Part shown: positions 17,474 through 25,720 of the stretch, one piece after another | How positions within the stretch are numbered: position 1 is the first letter of the stretch | How the letters are laid out: each line of letters starts with the position of its first letter | Assembly (NCBI GenBank): GCA_913061505.1 | Contig: CAJXSO010000014.1 | Location: 1-63,608 of the forward strand | Source of the DNA: an uncultured Lutimaribacter sp. | Lineage (GTDB): Bacteria > Pseudomonadota > Alphaproteobacteria > Rhodobacterales > Rhodobacteraceae | Direction: 5' to 3' | Length of the DNA stretch: 63,608 nt | The notes under the pieces: model-generated | Seen by the model: the letters and a program-made list of their open reading frames with translations, nothing else | What the model was told of the DNA's origin: nothing | Databases searched by the model: none | Position numbers and translations under genes: made by a program

Positions 17474-18946
17474 TTACTCTGGCTTTGCTGGGTCATAGAT
17501 GGAATGGGGCAGGTCATAGCCCCACAGGCGGAAGCGTTCGGAATAATGGCTGCGCACGCCGTTGGCGGTGAAATGGCCGATGATCTTGTTATTCTCGCCA
17601 ATGCCGGTGCGTTGAAAGCGAAACACCTCTTGCATGGCGATCACATCGCCCTCCATCCCGGTGATTTCGGTGATCGAGGTCATACGGCGGCTGCCATCTT
17701 GCAGGCGGCTGGCCTGCACAATGACGTTCACGGCGCTGGCGATCTGGCTGCGAATGGCCTTGATCGGCATCTCGATACCGGCCATCGCCACCATGTTTTC
17801 AAGCCGGCTTACCCCGTCGCGGGCGTTATTGGCGTGGATTGTCGTCATCGATCCGTCATGGCCGGTATTCATGGCCTGCAGCATGTCGATCACCTCTTCG
17901 CCGCGGGTTTCCCCCACGATGATGCGATCGGGGCGCATACGCAGGGCGTTGCGCAGGCAGTCGCGCTGGGTGACGGCGCCGCGCCCCTCTACGTTGGCGG
18001 GGCGGCTTTCCATGCGCCCCACATGCAGCTGCTGCAGCTGCAATTCGGCGGTGTCTTCGATGGTCAGGATGCGCTCGGAATTGTCGATGAACGAGGATAG
18101 CGCGTTCAGCGTTGTGGTTTTCCCCGAGCCGGTGCCGCCTGATACGATGATATTCAGCCGCGTGGCCACAGCTGCCTGCAAATAGGCCGCCATATCGGGG
18201 GAAAAGGCGCCAAAACGCACCAGATCTTCGATGCCCAACTTGTCTTTCTTGAATTTGCGGATCGATACCAGCGCACCATCCACCGCCACTGGGGGCACCA
18301 TGGCGTTGAAACGCGATCCATCGGCCAGGCGCGCATCGACATAGGGGTTTGATTCATCTACCCGCCGGCCCACGGCAGAGACAATCTTATCGATGATCCG
18401 CGCCAGGTGTTTGTCGTCTTTAAAGGTCACATCGCTCAGTTCCAGCCGCCCGCCGCGTTCGATGAAAATGCGCTGCGGGCCGTTGACCAAAATATCGCTG
18501 ACGGTGTCATCTTTCAGCAAGGTTTCCAGCGGGCCCAGGCCCCTGACCTCGTCGTAAAGCTCTTGAAACAGCGCGGTGCGCTCTTCGCGGGTCAGCGCGA
18601 TGCCCCGTTCGGCCAGAAGTTCGGTGGTGATTGCGCCGATCTCGGCTTTCAAATCGGCCTCGCTGGCGGTTTCCAGCGCGCCCAGGTTCAAGCTTTCCAG
18701 CAGCGCGCCGTGCATATCCAGCTTGATCTCGGCCATCCGCTCTTTGCGTTTGCGGTCTTTGTCTAGGCTCGCCACCGTGGCGGGGCTGCGCGCGGTCACC
18801 ACTGGCATTGCCGGCGCCGGGGTGGCGGGGCGGGGGGCCGCGGGTGCCGGCGCTGCAGCGGCAGTCGCCACGGCAACGGCCGGTGCCGGGGCCGGCTGGG
18901 CGGGGCTGGCGGCGGAGGCTGGTGTTTTCTTATAGCGTGCGAACAT
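17474..18946 (-). CDS. cpaF: Tad pilus assembly ATPase CpaF/TadA
   Basis: 490-residue secretion ATPase that powers pilus assembly (and in some bacteria retraction). Walker A GGTGSGKT lies at residues 270-277; the Asp box (ILTIEDTAELQL), Walker B region (RPDRIIVGETRGEEVIDML) and His box (GHDGSMTTIHANNARD) follow. The first 55 residues are a Pro/Ala-rich linker. I start at the ATG at 18946 because GAGG lies six bases upstream; the open frame could begin seven codons earlier. Confidence 0.95.
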   Translation of the reverse strand: MFARYKKTPASAASPAQPAPAPAVAVATAAAAPAPAAPRPATPAPAMPVVTARSPATVASLDKDRKRKERMAEIKLDMHGALLESLNLGALETASEADLKAEIGAITTELLAERGIALTREERTALFQELYDEVRGLGPLETLLKDDTVSDILVNGPQRIFIERGGRLELSDVTFKDDKHLARIIDKIVSAVGRRVDESNPYVDARLADGSRFNAMVPPVAVDGALVSIRKFKKDKLGIEDLVRFGAFSPDMAAYLQAAVATRLNIIVSGGTGSGKTTTLNALSSFIDNSERILTIEDTAELQLQQLHVGRMESRPANVEGRGAVTQRDCLRNALRMRPDRIIVGETRGEEVIDMLQAMNTGHDGSMTTIHANNARDGVSRLENMVAMAGIEMPIKAIRSQIASAVNVIVQASRLQDGSRRMTSITEITGMEGDVIAMQEVFRFQRTGIGENNKIIGHFTANGVRSHYSERFRLWGYDLPHSIYDPAKPE

Positions 18947-18963
18947 TTGAGGCCTCGTTATTA

Positions 18964-20220
18964 TCAATCACTTGGGGTGCTATTTTGGCCCAGTGCGTGC
19001 AGCGACTGGGCCAGTTTGGCGATGTCTTTGCGCAACGGGTTTTTTGCGGCGGCCATCGCCAGGGGCGTGCCGCCATCATTGGCCTGGGTCACGGCCCGGC
19101 CGCCATCGGACAGCTGCAAATCGATCGAAATGCCCAGGCTTTCTGCCATGCGCTTGACCCGGCCCTTGCCGCTGATGTCGGTGAATTTCGGCGCGCGGTT
19201 CAGCGCGAAGCGCAGCTTGTCAAAGGCCATATCCTCGGATTGCAGCAACCGTTTCAGGCGCAACGCATTCTGGGCCGAGCGCATATCAAGCTCGATCATG
19301 GCAAAATAAATCTGCGACAGGTTCAGCACCGCTTCGGTCCACATCACCAGCGTGCGGGGCATATCGATTAAGACATAGTCGAAATGATCGCGGGCCATGC
19401 CCACCAAACGGTTCACATCCTCGGGGCTGATCAGATCCAGCGGGATCATATCCGCCGGGGCGGTCAGCACCTGCAGCTTGTTTTCAAAGGGCACCATAGC
19501 GCCGCTGAAACTGTCGAAATCCATCGCTTCGGTATCAGAGAGCAGTTCAAACACCGCCTCGCGCCGGGGCAGATCGAGATAGGTGGACACGCCGCCATAT
19601 TGCAGGTCGAAATCCAGCAGGCAGACGCGCGGCGCAGTTTCGCCTTTGGCGGCGATATTGGCCAATTCCCATGCCAGGTTTATCGCCAGCGTGGTGGCCC
19701 CGGTGCCGCCTGCCAGCCCTTGAACGGCCAAAATCACGCCATCGCGGCCGCCGGTGGATACCGGGCGTGCGCTGGGTGCGGCCTGGGGTTCGGCGGGGCC
19801 GGGCGCTGCGGGCGGGGGGGCCTGAAGGCGCGATAGCGCGGCCTGCAATTCGCCTTCGGGCAGGGGGTATGGCACGAATTCGCGCGCACCGGCACGCAAT
19901 AATTGATGCAATGTCGCGGGGCTGACATCTTCGGCAATTAAAATCACGCCAATCTGGCGCGCCTGCGCTTGGGCGACGATCTGAACCAGCATATCCAGCT
20001 GGGCCTCGTCTGCCGCCTCGAGGGCCAGTGCCAGAAATTCAAGCTGTTTTGCTTCGGGCTGTGCCAGATAGGCCAGCGCCTCGTTTATGTGGATATCACC
20101 CCAATTTGTGCCCAACAGGCTGTCCATGTCCTCGATCAACAGGTCAAAAGCCTGCACATCACGGCTGATGGTGCAGGCCCGGATCGGGCCGGGATCTTGG
20201 GGCGTGGGCAATGTGCTCAT
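18964..20220 (-). CDS. cpaE: Tad pilus localisation ATPase CpaE/TadZ
   Basis: 418 residues: an N-terminal receiver-like domain (residues about 15-125, NWGDIHINEALAYL to AREFVPYPLPEGEL), a Pro/Ala linker, then a MinD/ParA-like ATPase domain. The nucleotide loop is GGTGATTLA, lacking the lysines of the usual deviant Walker A, as reported for several TadZ/CpaE proteins. VCLLDFDLQYGG and YVLIDMPRTL are the A' and B motifs. It should place the pilus machine at its cellular site. Start at 20220; the upstream extension of the frame is low-quality. Confidence 0.9.
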   Translation of the reverse strand: MSTLPTPQDPGPIRACTISRDVQAFDLLIEDMDSLLGTNWGDIHINEALAYLAQPEAKQLEFLALALEAADEAQLDMLVQIVAQAQARQIGVILIAEDVSPATLHQLLRAGAREFVPYPLPEGELQAALSRLQAPPPAAPGPAEPQAAPSARPVSTGGRDGVILAVQGLAGGTGATTLAINLAWELANIAAKGETAPRVCLLDFDLQYGGVSTYLDLPRREAVFELLSDTEAMDFDSFSGAMVPFENKLQVLTAPADMIPLDLISPEDVNRLVGMARDHFDYVLIDMPRTLVMWTEAVLNLSQIYFAMIELDMRSAQNALRLKRLLQSEDMAFDKLRFALNRAPKFTDISGKGRVKRMAESLGISIDLQLSDGGRAVTQANDGGTPLAMAAAKNPLRKDIAKLAQSLHALGQNSTPSD

Positions 20221-20335
20221 CGGCGGTTCCTTCTCGGGCGCGTGCTGCAAGGCATGGCGGCGAAAAGGGGCAGGAATTTGGCCAAAAAGCTGTAATTTCT
20301 GGAAATCGTGGGTTTCGTGGGCGCAGGTGCGGGCG

Positions 20336-20998
20336 TTATTCGCCTTTCTGGCCCCAGGTATTGCCCTGCAATGTGCTGGCGGGCTGGCCGCTGGCCAAAT
20401 AATCGCGGTAAAGGCCTTCGCCAAAGCGCCCGCTCATCACCGTGGGCTGGCGTTTCCAGAACCCCGATACCTCGGTCACAGTGCGCCGATTGCGCCGTTC
20501 GCGGCCCTCTGTGGCCACCACGGGCTGCGCGGCGCCAAAGCTGACCGCGGCCTCGAGGCGGTGGCGGCTGATCCCTTGGGACACCAGGTAATTGACCACA
20601 GTATGGGCACGGCGCTGGCCCAGCGCCTTGTTGGCGGCGGGGCTGCCAACGGTATCGGCATGGCCATAGACGCGGAATTTGACCTCGGGGTATTGCCTGA
20701 TCCAGGCAGCCTGCCCGCGCAGCACCTCTTTGGCGCCGGCATCTAAGGCCGCGGAATTAAAATCAAAATTCACCGTTGTGGTGACTTCGCTTGAAAAACG
20801 CTGCGCGAGATCCACCAAATAGGGCTTTTGCCCATTTTGAATTTGCGTGTTGTTCAGCGTGGCCTCGCCCAAGGCGGCTGTGCCCGCGGGCATGCCCGCC
20901 TCGGGGAAATAGAGGGCGCCATCGGTGCCGGTGCTGCCGCAGGCGGCCAGCGCCAATAGCAGGGCGGAAAGCTGGGCGGGAAAAAGGGCAGGGCGCAT
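20336..20998 (-). CDS. OmpA-family lipoprotein in the tad operon
   Basis: 220 residues. The signal peptide ends with the lipobox LLALAAC (Cys about residue 20). An OmpA/MotB peptidoglycan-binding domain follows: VNFDFNSAALDAGAKEVL, VYGHADTVGSP, NKALGQRRAHTVVNYLVSQGI and RRNRRTVTEV are diagnostic. It stands between the secretin and cpaE, where other tad loci carry cpaD, so I infer it anchors the outer-membrane secretin to the cell wall. Confidence 0.88.
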   Translation of the reverse strand: MRPALFPAQLSALLLALAACGSTGTDGALYFPEAGMPAGTAALGEATLNNTQIQNGQKPYLVDLAQRFSSEVTTTVNFDFNSAALDAGAKEVLRGQAAWIRQYPEVKFRVYGHADTVGSPAANKALGQRRAHTVVNYLVSQGISRHRLEAAVSFGAAQPVVATEGRERRNRRTVTEVSGFWKRQPTVMSGRFGEGLYRDYLASGQPASTLQGNTWGQKGE

Positions 20999-21001
20999 TT
21001 G

Positions 21002-22423
21002 TTAGTCCATCACATAGCCGTAAGAGCCGGTAAAATCTTGGCGTGCCACCTCGCCTGCGCCGCCGGAAAGGGCACGCGGGCTGCCTTCGGTGCGGCCAAA
21101 CAGGAACAATTCCGCCTCGGATGGGGGTTTGATACGATCGGTTGGCAGGGCCAAAGCCTCGCCGCGTGTGGGGGTTACCAGATGGGCTGTGACGATGATC
21201 ACCAGTTCCGATTGCTGGCGCTGGTATTCGGCACTGCGAAACAGGGCGCCCAGCACGGGCAAATCGCCCAGCCATGGCACTTGGCCGTTCAAATCGCGGA
21301 AATCATCTTGCAAAAGCCCGGCGATGGCAAAGCTTTCCCCATCGCGCAATTCAACGGTGGTTGATGTTTCGCGGCGCCGGAATGCATCGATCTTGATCGC
21401 GCTTTGCTGAAAGCCATTGGTCGGATCAATCGCAGAAACGGCGGCGGCCAGTTCCAGGTTGATGATATTGTCATCCAGCACCCGGGGCACGAAATTCAGC
21501 TCGATCCCGAAAGGTTTGAATTCAATGGTGATGCGGTCGTTGTTTTGGCTGACCGGCACGGGGTATTCGCCGCCTGCCAGGAATTTGGCCTCTTGGCCAG
21601 ACAGGGCAGACAGGTTGGGCTCGGCCAGGGTGCGCACAACGCCCTTGGATTCCAACGCCTCTAGCAGCACGCCCACCTGCACGGCACCGGCGTTAAAGCC
21701 GAATAACGTGGCGCTTTTGTTTTCGTTACTAGACGGGATATTGCCGGCCAAAGCATTGCTTTGCGCGGCATTGGTATTTGTGGTCAATGACCCGCCCGAG
21801 ACATTCACGCGCCCGTTCATCGGCCCTTTCAACGACAGCGAGGCGCTGAGCGATTTAGACACGCTGCGCTCCATCTCGGCGAAGCGCACTTTCAGCATCA
21901 CCTGTTGCACGCCGCCGACGCTTAGCAGGTTCGACACGCGGCTGGGGGCATAGCGTTCGGCCAAATCCAATGCGCGCTGCATGCGCACGGTGCTGGATAC
22001 GGTGCCAGATAGAACAATGCCATCATTGGCGGTGCGCACCTCGATTTTTTCACTGGGCAGAATTTGGCGCAGGCGTTCCTTGAATTCGGAAATATCGGCC
22101 GCAACGCGCACATCGACATTGGTGATCAGCCGGCCATTGCCATCAAGCAAGGTCAGCGTGGTCAGCCCCGGCGATTTGCCCAGCACATAAATGGTGCGGT
22201 CGCTCAGGGTTGAGATATCGGCAATGTCGGGGTTGGCGATAGACAGTTCGGCAAAGGGTGTTTCGCTTTCCACCACAACCGCGCGGTTCATCGGCACGTT
22301 CAACGTGCTGGCGGTATCTTGGTCAACCACCCGCAGGGTTTCTGCCATGCCTGTTTGCGGCAGCGCAATGGCTGCAAGGAAAAGGCCAGCCAAAGCGGCC
22401 CTGAATACTCGTACACACATCAT
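21002..22423 (-). CDS. cpaC: Tad pilus outer membrane secretin CpaC/RcpA
   Basis: 473 residues. A signal peptide (VFRAALAGLFLAAIALPQTGMA) precedes an N-terminal pilus-assembly domain (VPMNRAVVVESETPFAELSI), a BON-like segment (FKERLRQILPSEKIEVRTAND to LDLAERYAP, read as two parts), and the secretin domain with VGVLLEALESKGVVRTLAEPNLSALSG-type core and the C-terminal VPWLGDLPVLGALFRS. It forms the outer-membrane pore. ATG at 22423 chosen; AGG lies five bases upstream, and the next codon is also ATG. Confidence 0.93.
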   Translation of the reverse strand: MMCVRVFRAALAGLFLAAIALPQTGMAETLRVVDQDTASTLNVPMNRAVVVESETPFAELSIANPDIADISTLSDRTIYVLGKSPGLTTLTLLDGNGRLITNVDVRVAADISEFKERLRQILPSEKIEVRTANDGIVLSGTVSSTVRMQRALDLAERYAPSRVSNLLSVGGVQQVMLKVRFAEMERSVSKSLSASLSLKGPMNGRVNVSGGSLTTNTNAAQSNALAGNIPSSNENKSATLFGFNAGAVQVGVLLEALESKGVVRTLAEPNLSALSGQEAKFLAGGEYPVPVSQNNDRITIEFKPFGIELNFVPRVLDDNIINLELAAAVSAIDPTNGFQQSAIKIDAFRRRETSTTVELRDGESFAIAGLLQDDFRDLNGQVPWLGDLPVLGALFRSAEYQRQQSELVIIVTAHLVTPTRGEALALPTDRIKPPSEAELFLFGRTEGSPRALSGGAGEVARQDFTGSYGYVMD

Positions 22424-22554
22424 GTGACCTGCCTTTTCGATCACGCCTCACCAACGGGTCTTTTCGCCCGCATTGGCTGCAGCATGCATGAGTTGAGTGT
22501 GAATTGCAAGAAACAAGCAGGATTTGATCATGTATGATGCGAACCAGCATCAGT

Positions 22555-22576
22555 GGCTGCACCCTGGGGTGCAGCC
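22555..22576 (-). other. Intra-operon hairpin between cpaB and cpaC
   Basis: GGCTGCACC (22555-22563) and GGTGCAGCC (22568-22576) form a perfect 9-bp stem with a 4-base loop, seven bases after the cpaB stop. No T run follows on the transcribed strand, so it is more likely an mRNA processing or stability element than a terminator. The 160-base gap between cpaB and cpaC is the largest inside the operon. Confidence 0.5.
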
Positions 22577-22583
22577 GCTGGGC

Positions 22584-23459
22584 TTAGTCGCTGCAGGGAA
22601 TTTCGATTTGCATCACCTCGGCGCCGCGGCGGGTGCGGATGGTGCAGCGTTCGGCCTGTGCCACCTGTTGGGGGGCAATCGCCTGCGTCAGGCCCAGCAA
22701 TTTGGTTTGATCAACCTCGATGGCCCCGGCAATGGTATCATCCATGGCCCCCACCAGCGACAGCGACAGCTTGCCGGTGCTTTGCGCCTGCGCCAGGCTG
22801 GCCACCTGTTCGGGGCGCACGGCCACGGTGACGGTGCGTGCGATGGTGGCGGCTTGGGCCTCGCCATTGGCGGATTGGTCTACCGCGATCAGCTGCACGC
22901 CGGCCTCGATCAGCTTGGTGACATCGCCATTAAAAACGGGGCCGGGCGCGTTTGGCTGGCCAACGGTGCTTACACGGCCTGTCCAATAGACATCAACCCG
23001 GTCGCCCGGGCGCAAAAAGCCCGACACGCCGCTGCGCACGTCAACCTCGATGGCAAAGGCGCGCATGCCGCGTTCTAACTGTGATGTCAGCCCAGCATCT
23101 TCGCCCGGCTCGGTCAGCTTGACGGCCAGCAACACCTCGCCCTGTTCCATGGTGCGCAAAACGATGCGGGGTTTGTCTGTTGTTTCGGGGAACAGCACCG
23201 CCGCCTCGGTATAAACACCTTCGGGCAGGGCGTTTGCGGGCCAGGCAATTTGCACCACATCTTCTTGCGTTAGCGTTTCGCCATATTTCAGCTGCCGTTT
23301 GGCGGCATAGACCGGCACTGTTTCTACCAATTGGGCCTTTACGGCATTGGCCTCGGCCAGTTGGGCCTGATAGCTGCCGATATAGTTTTGCGCCATCATC
23401 ACGGCAAAACCGGCCAGCGCCAGACCTGCCACAAGAACCAATCCAAATACGATACGCAT
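22584..23459 (-). CDS. cpaB: Tad pilus periplasmic protein CpaB/RcpC
   Basis: 291 residues. An N-terminal membrane anchor (VFGLVLVAGLALAGFAVMM) is followed by an SAF domain (VPVYAAKRQLKYGETLTQEDV to LPEGVY) and the RcpC/CpaB region with FLRPGDRVDVYWTG and VTVAVRPEQVASLAQAQSTG. Two cysteines lie at the C terminus (RCTIRTR, IPCSD) and could form a disulfide. It likely works with the CpaC secretin in the periplasm. Confidence 0.92.
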   Translation of the reverse strand: MRIVFGLVLVAGLALAGFAVMMAQNYIGSYQAQLAEANAVKAQLVETVPVYAAKRQLKYGETLTQEDVVQIAWPANALPEGVYTEAAVLFPETTDKPRIVLRTMEQGEVLLAVKLTEPGEDAGLTSQLERGMRAFAIEVDVRSGVSGFLRPGDRVDVYWTGRVSTVGQPNAPGPVFNGDVTKLIEAGVQLIAVDQSANGEAQAATIARTVTVAVRPEQVASLAQAQSTGKLSLSLVGAMDDTIAGAIEVDQTKLLGLTQAIAPQQVAQAERCTIRTRRGAEVMQIEIPCSD

Positions 23460-23484
23460 GGGCTATCCCCTTGTTTGCGGTGGT

Positions 23485-23658
23485 TTAGTCTGGAACCCCG
23501 GCGCCAGGGGCTGTGCCTGCGGCGCCTGCAACGATTGCATCCTCAAAAGCCGAGGTGGCCCCAACGCACAGGCCCATCACCAGGGCCGTCATAACCACCC
23601 AGTCAACCGTAACGGCGCCGCGATTTTCGCGTAGAAATTTTTGAAAAAACCGTAGCAT
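23485..23658 (-). CDS. Second Flp-type pilin-like protein, 57 aa
   Basis: A short prepilin: basic leader MLRFFQKFLRENRG, then AVTVDWVVMTALVMGLCVGA, one hydrophobic helix, and a Gly/Ala-rich tail ending GAGVPD. The expected prepilin peptidase cut is after the Gly at residue 14. It has Asp at +5 and Trp at +6 where classical Flp pilins have Glu and Tyr/Phe. The sibling directly upstream has the same pattern. A cysteine in the helix is unusual. It may be a minor pilin. Confidence 0.8.
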   Translation of the reverse strand: MLRFFQKFLRENRGAVTVDWVVMTALVMGLCVGATSAFEDAIVAGAAGTAPGAGVPD

Positions 23659-23782
23659 GCGGCCCCCTTTGACCGGCAGTCTGTTTGGGCCCCGACAGGG
23701 CGATGTAAGGCAAGAAGGGGGCGCCCAAGCGCGATGGACGCCCCTTTGATATGTCCTGTTCGTGCCGGGGCACGGGCAGGTC

Positions 23783-23953
23783 TTAGAATGTGGGCATCGT
23801 GGTTGCGGCGCCGGTGGCCAGTGCCGAAATGTTGGTGTCCAGCGCGGTGTAGGCGCCAACAGCCAGACCAACCACAGCAGCGGTCAGCACAACCCAGTCA
23901 ACAGTTACAGCGCCGTTTTCGTCGTTGCGGAAGTTTTTGATGAAGTTCAGCAT
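23783..23953 (-). CDS. flp: Flp-type major pilin, 56 aa
   Basis: MLNFIKNFRNDENG leader, then AVTVDWVVLTAAVVGLAVGAY and a short small-residue tail ending TTMPTF. Cleavage is expected after Gly14. Asp and Trp occupy +5 and +6. The ribosome site GGAGG (23962-23966) is very strong, matching a highly expressed subunit, and this is the first gene of the operon after a promoter region with a CtrA-type site. It is the likely structural pilin. Confidence 0.88.
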   Translation of the reverse strand: MLNFIKNFRNDENGAVTVDWVVLTAAVVGLAVGAYTALDTNISALATGAATTMPTF

Positions 23954-24059
23954 TTGATATCCCTCCAAAGGATGTTTGGTTACATACCCAAGCCGCCGAT
24001 TTGTTTGGGCGCCGCTCTCATCTGGCCCGTCGCCGTCTTGGTATGGCCCTATATACCTA

Positions 24060-24198
24060 TCCGAATGGGGCAGCTTTTGGGCGCGATTGGCACTTTTTTG
24101 GAATTCTTAATACTTTCGGATATGATTTCGTTAAGTCATTGTTAACGCGTAAGAAAAATTCCAAAAAAATTTGTAAGATACTGTTTTTTTGGGGGGGG
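24060..24198 (-). promoter_or_regulatory. AT-rich promoter region of the tad/flp operon
   Basis: The 317-base gap between flp and the CoA-transferase genes includes a strikingly AT-rich stretch (about 24090-24190) unlike the GC-rich surroundings, with A/T runs that could act as UP elements. It contains the CtrA-type site at 24131-24146 and a T7G8 homopolymer pair at 24184-24198. I cannot fix the -10/-35 with confidence. The rest of the gap holds the CoA-transferase terminator. Confidence 0.6.
24131..24146. promoter_or_regulatory. CtrA-type binding site upstream of flp
   Basis: TTAA-GTCATTG-TTAAC matches the full CtrA consensus TTAA-N7-TTAAC. Because it is GTTAA...TTAAC, it also reads TTAA-N7-TTAAC on the other strand. 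It lies 178 bases before the flp start codon. CtrA activates pilA in Caulobacter and motility and gene-transfer functions in Rhodobacterales, so control of this pilus operon is plausible. Confidence 0.6.
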
Positions 24199-24214
24199 TG
24201 GGTGAAATAGGCAC

Positions 24215-24244
24215 GAAAAAACCCGCCAACACGGGGTTGGCGGG
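24215..24244 (-). terminator. Rho-independent terminator of the CoA-transferase operon
   Basis: On the minus strand, CCCGCCAAC (24244-24236) pairs with GTTGGCGGG (24230-24222) around a 5-base loop, followed directly by six T (24221-24216 read as A on the plus strand). It sits 26 bases after the scoB stop codon. Confidence 0.85.
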
Positions 24245-24270
24245 CTGTGTTTTTCGGGCTTAAGCGCGGA

Positions 24271-24900
24271 TTAATCGACGATCGTCGCCTCGGTGGCTGC
24301 GCGCAGCTCGGCCTCGGTGACGCCATCGGCGCATTCCACCAGGCGCAAGCCGCCTTCGACCACGTCTAGCACGCCCAAATTGGTGATGATGCGGTCTACC
24401 ACGCCTTTGCCTGTCAGCGGCAGGGTGCATTCTTTCAGCAGCTTCGATTCGCCCGCCTTGTTGGTGTGGTCCATCACCACCACAACGCGGCCAACGCCTG
24501 CCACCAGATCCATCGCGCCGCCCATGCCCTTGACCAGCTTGCCCGGGATCATCCAGTTGGCCAGATCGCCGTTTTCGGCCACTTCCATTGCGCCCAGAAT
24601 CGCCATGGCGATTTTGCCGCCGCGGATCATGGCAAACGAGGTAGCGCTGTCGAAATAGGCGGAATGGGGCAGTTCGGTGATGGTTTGCTTGCCCGCATTG
24701 ATCAGATCGGCGTCTTCATCGCCCTCTAGCGGGAAAGGGCCCATGCCCAGCATGCCGTTTTCCGATTGCAGCGTCACGGTGATGCCTTCGGGAATGTAGT
24801 TCGACACCAGCGTGGGAATGCCAATGCCCAAATTTACATACCAGCCATCTTGCAGTTCCTGTGCCGCGCGCGCGGCCATTTGATTGCGATCCCAAGCCAT
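24271..24900 (-). CDS. scoB: 3-oxoacid CoA-transferase subunit B
   Basis: 209 residues. The catalytic glutamate lies in [25 protein letters not shown] at the start and [19 protein letters not shown] later are typical of subunit B of succinyl-CoA:3-ketoacid CoA-transferase. With subunit A it activates acetoacetate to acetoacetyl-CoA using succinyl-CoA. Start at 24900, two bases after the subunit A stop. The frame continues upstream only inside the subunit A gene. Confidence 0.93.
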   Translation of the reverse strand: MAWDRNQMAARAAQELQDGWYVNLGIGIPTLVSNYIPEGITVTLQSENGMLGMGPFPLEGDEDADLINAGKQTITELPHSAYFDSATSFAMIRGGKIAMAILGAMEVAENGDLANWMIPGKLVKGMGGAMDLVAGVGRVVVVMDHTNKAGESKLLKECTLPLTGKGVVDRIITNLGVLDVVEGGLRLVECADGVTEAELRAATEATIVD

Positions 24901-24902
24901 GC

Positions 24903-25607
24903 TTATGCCTCCTTGCGCTGGCGCACGGTGCGCTGCTCGATACGTTTTTCGTGGGTGCCCTGAATGATGCGATGCACATAGATGCCGGGCAGGTGGATGT
25001 GATCGGGATCCAGCGTGCCGGGTTCCACGATTTCCTCTACCTCTACCACGCAAACCTTGCCGCAGGTGGCGGCGGGCACGTTGAAATTGCGCGCAGTCTT
25101 GCGGAACACCAGATTGCCCGTGGTATCGGCCTTCCATGCCTTCACGATGGCCAGATCAGCCACAAGCCCGGTTTCCATGATATAGGTCTGACCGTCGAAA
25201 TCTTTGTGGTCTTTGCCTTCGGCAATCACCGTGCCCACGCCGGTTTTGGTGTAAAAACCGGGGATGCCCGCGCCGCCTGCGCGCATGCGCTCGGCCAGGG
25301 TGCCTTGGGGGTTGAATTCAAGCTCCAGCTCGCCCGATAGATATTGGCGCATGAATTCGGCGTTTTCGCCCACATAAGACGAAATCATTTTCTTGACCTG
25401 CCGCGTTTGCAGCAAAATACCGATGCCAAAATCATCGACACCTGCGTTGTTCGAGGCAAATGTCATGTCTTTCGTGCCTGCGTCTTTGATCGCTTGCAGC
25501 AGCAATTCAGGAATGCCGCACAGGCCAAACCCGCCAGAGGCAATGAACATGCCGTCAAATAACAGCCCGTCCAATGCGTCGGCGGCCGAGTTGTAGACTT
25601 TCTTCAT
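24903..25607 (-). CDS. scoA: 3-oxoacid CoA-transferase subunit A
   Basis: 234 residues. The glycine-rich [14 protein letters not shown] near residues 24-37 and [16 protein letters not shown] in the middle are subunit A signatures. The ATG at 25607 has GGAGA six bases upstream. First gene of a two-gene operon that probably degrades ketone bodies or supports polyhydroxybutyrate turnover. The upstream gap holds a 12-base palindrome CCCGGCGCCGGG (25672-25683) of unknown meaning. Confidence 0.93.
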   Translation of the reverse strand: MKKVYNSAADALDGLLFDGMFIASGGFGLCGIPELLLQAIKDAGTKDMTFASNNAGVDDFGIGILLQTRQVKKMISSYVGENAEFMRQYLSGELELEFNPQGTLAERMRAGGAGIPGFYTKTGVGTVIAEGKDHKDFDGQTYIMETGLVADLAIVKAWKADTTGNLVFRKTARNFNVPAATCGKVCVVEVEEIVEPGTLDPDHIHLPGIYVHRIIQGTHEKRIEQRTVRQRKEA

Positions 25608-25720
25608 GGATGTCTCCCTCAAACCAAAATGTCTGTGGCCCCTGTTGCCGGGGTGGTGGTGCAGGTATTAGCCCGGCGCCGGGGGCGGCGAAAGTCGTAT
25701 AACTACGCAGCCGCGCCCCT

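Noticed and set aside
25672-25683. CCCGGCGCCGGG palindrome before scoA as an operator
   Set aside because: GC-only palindromes arise often at this base composition; no supporting evidence.
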